DNA of 38,310 bases from Caldifarciminota bacterium (GTDB lineage Bacteria; Hydrothermota; Hydrothermia; WGAB01). The position numbers and the translations under genes were made by a program. Shown here piece after piece: positions 20,190 through 28,402 of the stretch (position 1 is its first letter; each line of letters starts with the position of its first letter). Below the pieces are notes generated by a model that was given only the letters and a program-made list of their open reading frames with translations, was not told the DNA's origin and searched no databases. The stretch is taken from assembly GCA_027069855.1 (NCBI GenBank), contig JALXEF010000149.1, forward strand, positions 1 to 38,310, read 5' to 3'.

Positions 20190-22013
20190 ATGTGTGGCAT
20201 CGTTGGTTATATCGGCCCCAAGGATGTGGACTCTGTGATCCTGGTGGGCCTGGAAAAACTGGAATATCGGGGATACGACTCGGCAGGCATCGCCGCCATC
20301 CACCGGGGAAAACTCCTGCTGCGGAAAAAGGCCGGCCGCATCAAAAGCCTGTACGAACTCGTGGAAAACGCCCAAATTGAAGGGCATGTGGGTATCGGCC
20401 ACACCCGCTGGGCCACCCACGGCCGTCCCAACGACGAGAACGCCCATCCCCATGTGGACTGCAAGCACCAGATCGCCGTAGCCCACAACGGCATCATTGA
20501 AAACTACGAGGTCCTGCGGGCCGAACTGGAACAAAAGGGGCACACCTTTTCCTCGGATACCGACACCGAGGTGATTCCCCACCTCATTGAGGAGTACTAC
20601 GAGGGCGACCTGGTGGAGGCCGTGCGCAAGGCCATCCGCCGGCTGGAAGGCTCCTTTGCGTTGGCCATCGTGTCGTCCCTGAATCCGGAGATCCTCATCG
20701 GTGTTCGCAAGGGCAGCCCGCTGATCCTCGGGGTGGGCAACCGCGAGAACCTGCTGGCCTCCGATATTCCAGCCCTCCTGTCGCACACCAAGCGCATCAT
20801 CGTGCTGGAAGACGGCGAGATGGCCGTGCTCACCGCCGACGGCTACGAGATCACCGACTTTGACGGCAACCCCGTGGACAAAGAGGTGCGGGTGGTGGAG
20901 TGGGACGCCGACATGGTGGAAAAGGACGGCCATCCCCACTTCATGCACAAGGAAATCCACGAGCAACCCGATGTGATCCGCAAGAACCTTGAGCGCTACC
21001 TGAAGTGGAACGAGTTCACCCTGCTCAAGGACTTCAACCTGCGGCGCCTGCTTTTGAACAAGTCCAAGATCCTGTTCCAGGCCGCCGGCACCTCCCTGCA
21101 CGCCGGCATGGTGGGCAAGTATCTTCTGGAATTCCTGGCCCGGACCCCGGCCGACGCCGAGTTCTCCTCGGAGTTCATTTACCGGTCGCCGGTCATTGAC
21201 CACAAAACGCTCCTCGTGGCCATCAGCCAGTCGGGGGAGACCATTGACACGCTGTCCGGCATCCGCATGGCCCGCGAGGAGGGCCTGGAGGTGCTTTCCA
21301 TCGTCAATGTGGTGGACTCTTCCATTGCCCGGGAGTCGGACTATGTGATCTACATCCACGCCGGGCCGGAGATCGGTGTGGCCTCCACCAAGGCCTATAC
21401 CGCCCAACTCCTGATCCTTACGCTGCTGGCCCTGGAGCTCGGCACCCTCAAGGGCTTCATCTCTGAGGAGGAGGCCCAGGCCTATCTGCGGGAACTCAAA
21501 ACCCTGCCCGGCAAGGTTGAGCGGATCTTGTCCCAGGAGGAGAAGATCCGCAAACTCGCCGAAAAGTACTACAACTTCAACAACTTCATGTTCCTGGGCC
21601 GGGGCATCAACTATCCCACGGCCCTGGAGGGAGCCCTGAAACTCAAGGAAATCTCCTACATCCACGCCATCGGCTACGCCGCCGGCGAAATGAAGCACGG
21701 TCCCATCGCCCTGGTGGACGAAAACCTGCCGGTGGTGGTCATCAACCCGCGCACCTCGGTGTTCCGCAAAACCCTGTCCAACATGAAGGAAGTGCAGGCC
21801 CGGGGCGGCCGGATCATCCACCTGACCACGGAGGGCACCACCGAGGGCCGGGACATCGCCGAAGACACCATTGAAATCCCCGAAACCCTGGAGCCCTTCA
21901 CCCCGATCCTGGCCATTGTTCCCCTGCAACTCCTGGCGTACCACATCGCCGTGCTTCGGGGCTGCGATGTGGACAAACCCCGGAACCTGGCCAAAAGCGT
22001 GACGGTGGAGTGA
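20190..22013 (+). CDS. glmS: glutamine--fructose-6-phosphate aminotransferase (isomerizing)
   Basis: 607 aa; MCGIVGYIGPKDV...LEYRGYDSAGIA, GIGHTRWATHG, SQSGETIDT, ends KPRNLAKSVTVE; AGGAGG Shine-Dalgarno 8 nt upstream. Confidence 0.98.
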   Translation: MCGIVGYIGPKDVDSVILVGLEKLEYRGYDSAGIAAIHRGKLLLRKKAGRIKSLYELVENAQIEGHVGIGHTRWATHGRPNDENAHPHVDCKHQIAVAHNGIIENYEVLRAELEQKGHTFSSDTDTEVIPHLIEEYYEGDLVEAVRKAIRRLEGSFALAIVSSLNPEILIGVRKGSPLILGVGNRENLLASDIPALLSHTKRIIVLEDGEMAVLTADGYEITDFDGNPVDKEVRVVEWDADMVEKDGHPHFMHKEIHEQPDVIRKNLERYLKWNEFTLLKDFNLRRLLLNKSKILFQAAGTSLHAGMVGKYLLEFLARTPADAEFSSEFIYRSPVIDHKTLLVAISQSGETIDTLSGIRMAREEGLEVLSIVNVVDSSIARESDYVIYIHAGPEIGVASTKAYTAQLLILTLLALELGTLKGFISEEEAQAYLRELKTLPGKVERILSQEEKIRKLAEKYYNFNNFMFLGRGINYPTALEGALKLKEISYIHAIGYAAGEMKHGPIALVDENLPVVVINPRTSVFRKTLSNMKEVQARGGRIIHLTTEGTTEGRDIAEDTIEIPETLEPFTPILAIVPLQLLAYHIAVLRGCDVDKPRNLAKSVTVE

Positions 22014-22014
22014 T

Positions 22015-22872
22015 ATGCTGCGCAGCATGACCGGCTACGGCGAGTACGAGGAAGACACCGGCGACGGCAAAATCCGGGTGGAGGTACAGTCCCTCAACAG
22101 CCGATTCCTGGAGGCCCAGGTGTTTACACCCCCGGAACTGGAATCCCTGGAGCCCCTGCTTCGTCAGCTTATCCAGAAGAAGGTCAAACGCGGCCGGGTG
22201 CGCCTGAAGGTGCAGGTGGACACCCATGCCCTGCCGGTTCCCTTTGATTTTGAGCGGGCCCGCCGGGTGCTGCAGCAGTTTGAACAGGAACTCTCGGACC
22301 TGAGCCGGATCCAGTTGACCGTAGACCTGGCGAATCTCTTGAAACTTCAAGAATTCCGTCGTACCCGGGAACTGCCCGCCGCCCTGCGGGAACGATTGCT
22401 CCGGGCCGTACGACGGGCCCTGGACCGCCTGGTGCAGGCCCGCCGCGAAGAGGGCGCCAAACTCCAGGAGCAGATTGAGAAACTGCTGCGCCGCATTGAA
22501 CACCGGATGAAACGCATCGCCAGCCTGAAGAAACGCGAAATCCAGGAAAAACGAGAGAAAACCCGCCAGGAACTGGAGGCCTCCCTGGAGGAGGTGGACC
22601 CCGACTTCCTGGCGCACCAGTTGCTCAGTGTGTCCAACCGGCTGGACATCTCGGAGGAGTTGCAGCGCCTGGAGAGCCACCTGGAACGGTTCCGCAAGAT
22701 TCTGCAGGGGCGCGCGCCCTCCGGCCGGCAACTGGAGTTCTTGGCCCAGGAAATCCATCGGGAGGTGACCACCATCTCTCAGAAAAGCAGCAGTCCAAAG
22801 ATCGTGGAACTCACCATTGAAATCCGGGAGGATGTGGAAAAACTCAAGGAACAGTTGAGGAATGTAGAATGA
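22015..22872 (+). CDS. yicC: YicC family protein (putative endoribonuclease)
   Basis: 285 aa; MLRSMTGYGEYEED...VEVQSLNSRFLEA, C-terminal LEFLAQEIHREVTTISQKSSSPKIVELTIEIREDVEKLKEQLRNVE. Confidence 0.93.
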   Translation: MLRSMTGYGEYEEDTGDGKIRVEVQSLNSRFLEAQVFTPPELESLEPLLRQLIQKKVKRGRVRLKVQVDTHALPVPFDFERARRVLQQFEQELSDLSRIQLTVDLANLLKLQEFRRTRELPAALRERLLRAVRRALDRLVQARREEGAKLQEQIEKLLRRIEHRMKRIASLKKREIQEKREKTRQELEASLEEVDPDFLAHQLLSVSNRLDISEELQRLESHLERFRKILQGRAPSGRQLEFLAQEIHREVTTISQKSSSPKIVELTIEIREDVEKLKEQLRNVE

Positions 22873-23486
22873 AGCACCATCCCCTGCTTCTTGTCATCGC
22901 AGCCCCCTCGGGCACCGGCAAAACCACGGTGATCAAGGGGCTCCTGAAACGGGACCCCCACCTGGCCTATTCGGTTTCGGCCACCACACGGAAACGGCGC
23001 AAGGGCGAGGTTTCGGGCCGCAGTTACATCTTCATGAGTCGGGAGGAGTTTGAACGCAAAATCCAGGAGGGCTACTTCCTGGAATGGGCCGAAGTGTACG
23101 GCGAGTACTACGGCACACCCCTGCCCCCCATTGAAAAGAACCTGGAAAAGGGCAAGGACATCGTGCTGGACCTGGACATCCAGGGCAAACGGGCGCTGGA
23201 ACAGAAGTTCGGGAACCGGGTGGTGAGCGTTTTCCTGTTGCCTCCCAGCCTGGAGGAACTGCGGCGGCGCCTGGAACTCCGCGGCGCGGATTCGCCGGAA
23301 CAGCTCCAGCTGCGCTACGAAATGGCCCGCCAGGAGCTCCGCTGGGCCCTGGAGTGCGACTATGTGGTGCTCAATGACCAGCAGGAACTGGCCGTGGAGC
23401 GGGTCTGGACCATCCTGAAGGCCGAACGCATGCGGCGGTTCCGGGTGATCCATCCTCTCCTTGAAAACCTGCAGGGCGCCTCGTAA
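22869..23486 (+). CDS. gmk: guanylate kinase
   Basis: 205 aa; VIAAPSGTGKTTVIKGLLKRDP, YSVSATTRKRRKGEVSGRSYIFMSREEF, DLDIQGKRAL; ATGA overlap with yicC. Confidence 0.96.
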   Translation: MKHHPLLLVIAAPSGTGKTTVIKGLLKRDPHLAYSVSATTRKRRKGEVSGRSYIFMSREEFERKIQEGYFLEWAEVYGEYYGTPLPPIEKNLEKGKDIVLDLDIQGKRALEQKFGNRVVSVFLLPPSLEELRRRLELRGADSPEQLQLRYEMARQELRWALECDYVVLNDQQELAVERVWTILKAERMRRFRVIHPLLENLQGAS

Positions 23487-23499
23487 AATTTCACGGCAC

Positions 23500-23572
23500 G
23501 CCAGGGTAGCTCAGTTGGTAGAGCACGGGACTGAAAATCCCGGTGTCCGCGGTTCGATTCCGCGCCCTGGCA
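23500..23572 (+). tRNA. tRNA-Phe (anticodon GAA), CCA not encoded
   Basis: 73 nt; GCCAGGG/CCCTGGC acceptor, GCTC/GAGC D-stem, CGGGA-CTGAAAA-TCCCG anticodon arm, CGCGG-TTCGATT-CCGCG T-arm, discriminator A followed by CTTTC rather than CCA. Confidence 0.96.
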
Positions 23573-23584
23573 CTTTCTTTTTCT

Positions 23585-24664
23585 ATGCCCTCCCGCCGGG
23601 AGTTCCAAAAACGGCTCCTCTCCTGGTACCTGTCCCATCGGCGGGACCTTCCCTGGCGTAAAACCCGGGATCCCTATGCCATCTGGGTTTCGGAGGTCAT
23701 GCTCCAGCAAACCCGGGTGGAGACCGTGCTCCGGTACTTTCCCCGTTTCATGGAGGCCTTTCCCACCCTGGAACACCTGGCCCGGGCCAGCCTGGACGAA
23801 GTTCTCCGCCTGTGGCAGGGCCTTGGATACTACGCCAGGGCCCGCAACCTGCACCGGGCGGCCCGCGAAGCGCTGGAGCGCTTCGGTGGCTTTCCCTCCA
23901 CCTACGAGGAATTCCGGTCCCTGCCCGGCGTGGGCCCGTACACGGCCGCGGCCGTGTGGGCCATCGCCTTCGGCGAACCCTATCTGCCCCTGGACGGCAA
24001 TGTGCGGCGCGTGCTTTCCCGCTGGTTCGACCTGGATACCCTGCGGCCCAAACCTTATTACGAGCGCGGCCAGCCCCTGCTCCAGGGTTTGGAGCCCGAC
24101 GAGGTATCCCCGATGGCCCAGGCCCTGATGGAACTCGGAGCCCTGGTGTGTACCCCTGCCCGCCCGGCCTGCGACCGCTGCCCGGTACGGGATCTCTGCC
24201 TGGCCCGGCAACGGGGCACCGTGGACCAGCGCCCGCCGCGCCGGTCGCGCCCGCCCCGGCCCCACCACCAGGTCGTGCTCGCCTATTTGACGGATCCCGG
24301 GGGCCGGGTTCTGCTCACCCGCCGGCACCCGGAGGGCTTTCTGGGCGGCCTCTGGGAACTGCCCGGCGGCAAGGTGGAACCCGGGGAATCCTTGGAACAG
24401 GCCCTGCGCCGGGAACTCCAAGAGGAGGTGGGGATCCGGCACCTGGAAAACCTCCGGTACCACGGCTCGGTTCGGCACGGCTACACCCACTTTTCCGTAA
24501 CCCTGCATCTGTTCTCGGCCGAGACCGCCGAGGAGCCCCGCTGGCTCCGGGGGCCGGTGGCCTATGCCTGGGTGTCGCCGGAACGCTTCTCGGAGTATCC
24601 CATGCCCCGGGGCACCGAAAAGGCCCTGCAACTGCTTCCCAACCTCCACCTGGGGCTCCAATAG
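23585..24664 (+). CDS. mutY: A/G-specific adenine glycosylase MutY
   Basis: [59 protein letters not shown] (HhH-GPD), C-X6-C-X2-C-X5-C Fe-S motif [18 protein letters not shown]-terminal NUDIX-like [28 protein letters not shown]. Confidence 0.95.
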   Translation: MPSRREFQKRLLSWYLSHRRDLPWRKTRDPYAIWVSEVMLQQTRVETVLRYFPRFMEAFPTLEHLARASLDEVLRLWQGLGYYARARNLHRAAREALERFGGFPSTYEEFRSLPGVGPYTAAAVWAIAFGEPYLPLDGNVRRVLSRWFDLDTLRPKPYYERGQPLLQGLEPDEVSPMAQALMELGALVCTPARPACDRCPVRDLCLARQRGTVDQRPPRRSRPPRPHHQVVLAYLTDPGGRVLLTRRHPEGFLGGLWELPGGKVEPGESLEQALRRELQEEVGIRHLENLRYHGSVRHGYTHFSVTLHLFSAETAEEPRWLRGPVAYAWVSPERFSEYPMPRGTEKALQLLPNLHLGLQ

Positions 24665-24688
24665 CCGACCCTTAAAATTTCCGCCGTC

Positions 24689-26218
24689 ATGGAACTTACG
24701 GTACGCCTGGTGGCCGCCACGCCCCGCCCCCTGGACACGATCGCCGCCGCCGCCCGTACCTGCTACTCCTCCAGGGGCCTGGTGCTGCCCGAGGCGGTGA
24801 CCGGCCCGCGCCACAACCCCCGCCACGAACAGAAACGCCAGCGCCGCAACCGACTGGTGCAGGATCTGTATCGCTCGGGCCACCACACCACCATCCAGCA
24901 TGTGCAGTTCCAGTTCGCCCTGAGCGGCGTATCCCGGCTCCTGGTGTGGAGCCTGCTCCACGACCACCCCTTTTACAACTCCGAGCAGGTGAGCCAGCGC
25001 TATGTGGAGGTGCAGCCCGAGAACATGGCGTTGCCGCCGGACCTGCCGGCCGGTTTCCACAACGCCTACGGCGAGGTGCTGGACTTCCTGATCGGGCGAT
25101 ACCGCGACCTCTCGGCCCTGCTGGAGCCCGTGGCCCGGGCCGAGCTCCAGAAACGGTTCCCCCACCGCGATTTTCAACAAAAACGCTGGGCCCATCAGGT
25201 GAAAACCCGCGCCTGGGAGGTGGCCCGGTATGTGCTGCCCCTGGCCACCCAGGCGTATCTTCACCACACGATCTCGGCAGTGACCCTGCTCCGGTACCAC
25301 CGTACTGCACTCCTCGGCGACGCTCCCGCCGAGGCCCGGCAGGTGGTACAGGCCATGGTGCAGGCCGTGCTGGAGCAGGAACCGGAGTTCGCCCTGCTGC
25401 TGGAAGACCCTTTGCCCCGCACCGGCCCGCCGCCCGGCGAACCCCTCCTCCGGGAATCCGAAGCCCGGCAGTTTGATACCGCCCTGGAGGGGCTCCAGAG
25501 CCGTCTGGTCAACCCCAACCCGGCCCTGGAAACCCTGCTGGCCGATGCCTACCGCACCGCCACCGGCCGCCCGACTTTGCCCCAGGACGAGGCCCTGGCC
25601 GAAATGCTGGATCCCGCCCGCAACCCTCTTCTGGCCGAGCCCCTGAACCTCACCTATCACCTGAAGGCCACCCAGCCCCTGCACCACGCCTGCTGGACCT
25701 TCCAGAAGAAACTCAGCCACACCGCCGACTCCCAGGATCAGCGACACCGGATGACCCCCGGCTCCCGGCCGCGCCTGCGGCTCCCCGAGTTCCCCGACTA
25801 CCTTACCCCCGCCCTGGTGCAACAGGACCCCCGGGCCGAAGCCCTGTACCACGACACGCTGCAGGAACTCTGGGATCGCCTGCTCCGGCTCCATCGGCAG
25901 GGCCTGCGCCCGGCCCACCTCCTGTATCTTTTACCCAACGCCGTGGCCGTGCGCTTTTACGAGAGTTTCAGCCTGCTGGCCTTCCGCCACAAGGTGGCCA
26001 TGCGCCTGTGCTACAACGCCCAGGAGGAGATCTGGCGGGTGACCCTGCAGGAAGTTCAACAGATCGCCCGGGTGAACCCCGGCATCGCCCGGTACCTGGG
26101 GCCTCCGTGCCGGCTGCGGCAGCGGGCCGGCAAAACCCCCTTCTGCCCGGAGGGTAGCCGCTACTGCGGGGTGCCGGTGTGGCAACTTCCTCTGGAACAG
26201 TTTGAGCGCGTGCTATGA
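24689..26218 (+). CDS. tandem (two-domain) ThyX-like FAD-dependent thymidylate synthase family protein
   Basis: 509 aa; N-half AAARTCYSS...SGHHTTIQHVQFQFALSGVSRLLVWSLLHDHPFYNSEQVSQRYVE and AWEVARYVLPLATQAYLHHTISAVTLLRYHR; C-half LHHACWTFQKKLSHTADSQDQRHRM and LLYLLPNAVAVRFYESFSLLAFRHKVAMRLCYNAQEEIWRV, each resembling ThyX. Confidence 0.78.
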   Translation: MELTVRLVAATPRPLDTIAAAARTCYSSRGLVLPEAVTGPRHNPRHEQKRQRRNRLVQDLYRSGHHTTIQHVQFQFALSGVSRLLVWSLLHDHPFYNSEQVSQRYVEVQPENMALPPDLPAGFHNAYGEVLDFLIGRYRDLSALLEPVARAELQKRFPHRDFQQKRWAHQVKTRAWEVARYVLPLATQAYLHHTISAVTLLRYHRTALLGDAPAEARQVVQAMVQAVLEQEPEFALLLEDPLPRTGPPPGEPLLRESEARQFDTALEGLQSRLVNPNPALETLLADAYRTATGRPTLPQDEALAEMLDPARNPLLAEPLNLTYHLKATQPLHHACWTFQKKLSHTADSQDQRHRMTPGSRPRLRLPEFPDYLTPALVQQDPRAEALYHDTLQELWDRLLRLHRQGLRPAHLLYLLPNAVAVRFYESFSLLAFRHKVAMRLCYNAQEEIWRVTLQEVQQIARVNPGIARYLGPPCRLRQRAGKTPFCPEGSRYCGVPVWQLPLEQFERVL

Positions 26219-26874
26219 GTTCGGCCGAAATCTTTGACACGCTGGCCCAGCGCTACGACCGCTGGTACGACGGTCCCCTGGGGCAGTCCGTGTTTCCCTA
26301 CGAGCGGGAAGCCCTGGCCCGGGCGGCCGAAGGCGCACCCCGGCCCTGGCTGGAGGTGGGCGTGGGCAGCGGCCGGTTCGCCGAGGCCCTGGAGATTCCG
26401 TATGGCGTGGACCCGGCCTGGAACCTGCTGAAACTCGCCAGAGCCCGCGGGATTCAGGTGGTGCAGGGCGTGGCCGAGGCCCTGCCCTTCCGCGACGGCG
26501 CCTTCGGCACCGTGTTCCTGATCGTCACCCTGTGCTTCCTGGACGACCTCCAGGCGGCCCTCCACGAGATCGCGCGGGTGCTCCGGCCCGACGGCGCGGT
26601 GATCACCGGCCTTGTGCCCGCCGACAGTCCCTGGGGCCAGTTCTATATCCAGAAACGCGCCCAGGGCCATCCCTTTTACCGGGCAGCCACCTTTTACACT
26701 GTGGCCGAACTGGATGCCCTGGCCCTCAAGGCCGGCTTCGTGCGCACCCGCGAGGTGTCCACCCTGTTCTCGCCGCCGGGCCAGCCTGTGCTTCGTGATC
26801 GGGTAGAGGAGACCCTGGACCCCTACGCCGGGTTCATCGCCCTGCGCTGGCACCGCATCGCCGCGGACCGCTGA
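26215..26874 (+). CDS. class I SAM-dependent methyltransferase
   Basis: 219 aa; LEVGVGSGRFAEAL, GVAEALPFRDGAFGTVFLIVTLCFLDD, ALHEIARVLRPDGAVITGL; ATGA overlap with ThyX-like gene. Confidence 0.88.
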   Translation: MSSAEIFDTLAQRYDRWYDGPLGQSVFPYEREALARAAEGAPRPWLEVGVGSGRFAEALEIPYGVDPAWNLLKLARARGIQVVQGVAEALPFRDGAFGTVFLIVTLCFLDDLQAALHEIARVLRPDGAVITGLVPADSPWGQFYIQKRAQGHPFYRAATFYTVAELDALALKAGFVRTREVSTLFSPPGQPVLRDRVEETLDPYAGFIALRWHRIAADR

Positions 26875-26925
26875 CCTGTTTTTCTCTTGGCCCCCGGCCG
26901 CCCAGCCCTCACAATAAAGGCCACC

Positions 26926-28299
26926 ATGAAGCCCCTGGACCGCCTGATCCTGGACCTTCAGAGAGCCCTGGGTGAGGACCGCGTGCGCACCGACGAGGAA
27001 CACCGCCTCACCTATGCCTGCGACGAATCCGGCATCCCCGAACTTTACCTGCCCGATGTGGTAGTACATCCTCAATCCACCCACGAAGTGAGCGTAGTGG
27101 CAGCCCGGGCCTACGACCTGGGGATTCCCCTGGTGCCCCGCGGAGCCGGCACCGGGGTCACCGGCGGTGCCCTGGCGGTGCACGGTGGCGTGCTCGTGGT
27201 TTTTGACCGCATGAACCGGATCAAAGAGGTGCAGGTGGGCGACCTCACCCTCATTACCGAACCCGGCGCCATCACCCTGGAAGTTCACGAAGCCGCCGAG
27301 GCCGAAGGGCTCTTTTACCCGCCCGACCCGGCCAGCCTGGATTCCTGCAGCATCGGCGGGAATGTGGCCGAAAACGCCGGCGGACCCCGCGCCCTCAAGT
27401 ACGGGGTTACCAAACACTATGTGCTGGAACTGGAAGTGGTGCTGCCCGACGGCTCCGTGCACCGCTTCGGCCGGCCCACCAAGAAGTGGGTGACGGGCTA
27501 CGACCTCGTGTCCCTGATCACCGGCAGCGAGGGCACCCTGGGGTTCATCACCGAAATCACCCTGCGCCTTGTGCCCAAACCGCCGCACCTGGAAACCCTG
27601 CTCGTACCCTTCCCGGATGTCCGGAGTGCCTCGGTGGCCGTCACCGAGATCCTGCGGGCCGGCATCCTGCCCCGCACCCTGGAACTCATGGACCATCGGG
27701 CCATAGAGGTGGTGCGGGAGAAGGCTCCCCCGAACCTGCCCCCGGAAACCGGTGCCCTGCTCATCTTTGAGCAGGACGGCAAGGAGCAGGAGGTGTGGGC
27801 CGATGTGGAACGGGCCGCCGAGATCTTTGAGAAGCACGGTGCTCTGGACCTGCTGGCGGCCCAAACCGAGGCGGAACGCGATCGCCTGTGGCGGGCGCGC
27901 CGCAGCGTGCTCACCGACCTGCAGGAGTCCTATCCCATCGTGCGGTCCGAGGATCTGGTGTTTCCGAGAACCCGGATCCCAGAGGCCGTGGAAATGGCGT
28001 ACCGCGTGGAACAGGAAACCGGCGTCCCCCTCTGTACCTTCGGGCACATCGGCGACGGCAACCTCCATGTGAATCTGCTGTACTCGCCCGAACAGCAGGA
28101 ACAGGTGAACCGGGCCCTGCAGCTGCTGTACCAGGGCACGGTGGCCCTCGGCGGCACCATCTCGGGGGAACACGGCATCGGGCTCCTGAAACGGCCGTTT
28201 CTTGCCGTGGAGCAGCCGGCGGAACTGATCGGGCTTCAGCGGCAGATCAAGGCCCTGTTCGACCCCAAGGGCCTGATGAATCCCGGCAAAATCTTTTAA
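26926..28299 (+). CDS. FAD-linked oxidase, glycolate oxidase/D-lactate dehydrogenase GlcD-like
   Basis: Start trimmed to ATG 26926; LVPRGAGTGVTGGAL, SLDSCSIGGNVAENAGGPRALKYGVTKHYVLELEVVLPDG, GEHGIGLLKRPFL, ALFDPKGLMNPGKIF. Confidence 0.93.
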   Translation: MKPLDRLILDLQRALGEDRVRTDEEHRLTYACDESGIPELYLPDVVVHPQSTHEVSVVAARAYDLGIPLVPRGAGTGVTGGALAVHGGVLVVFDRMNRIKEVQVGDLTLITEPGAITLEVHEAAEAEGLFYPPDPASLDSCSIGGNVAENAGGPRALKYGVTKHYVLELEVVLPDGSVHRFGRPTKKWVTGYDLVSLITGSEGTLGFITEITLRLVPKPPHLETLLVPFPDVRSASVAVTEILRAGILPRTLELMDHRAIEVVREKAPPNLPPETGALLIFEQDGKEQEVWADVERAAEIFEKHGALDLLAAQTEAERDRLWRARRSVLTDLQESYPIVRSEDLVFPRTRIPEAVEMAYRVEQETGVPLCTFGHIGDGNLHVNLLYSPEQQEQVNRALQLLYQGTVALGGTISGEHGIGLLKRPFLAVEQPAELIGLQRQIKALFDPKGLMNPGKIF

Positions 28300-28356
28300 G
28301 CCCTAAGCCGAGAAAGCCCCTTCTTCGCTACTTCGGGGTTGTGGCCGTAAAACGCA

Positions 28357-28381
28357 GCCTGTTTCCCGGAACAGGTGCTTC
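28357..28381. terminator. possible bidirectional hairpin between convergent genes
   Basis: CCTGTT-TCCCGG-AACAGG stem between glcD (+) and trm1 (-); minus strand is followed shortly by GCGTTTTACG. Weak. Confidence 0.35.
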
Positions 28382-28402
28382 AAAGAGTGCGGTGCCGGGG
28401 GA

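Noticed and set aside
20145-22028. 627-aa minus-strand ORF antisense to glmS, overlapping tRNA-Leu
   Set aside because: Shadow ORF; overlaps a tRNA and a certain glmS.
23360-25918. 852-aa minus-strand ORF antisense to mutY and the ThyX-like gene
   Set aside because: Low-complexity Gly/His/Gln-rich translation; opposite strand has clear families.
26161-28173. 670-aa minus-strand ORF antisense to the methyltransferase and glcD
   Set aside because: Shadow ORF with no family motif.
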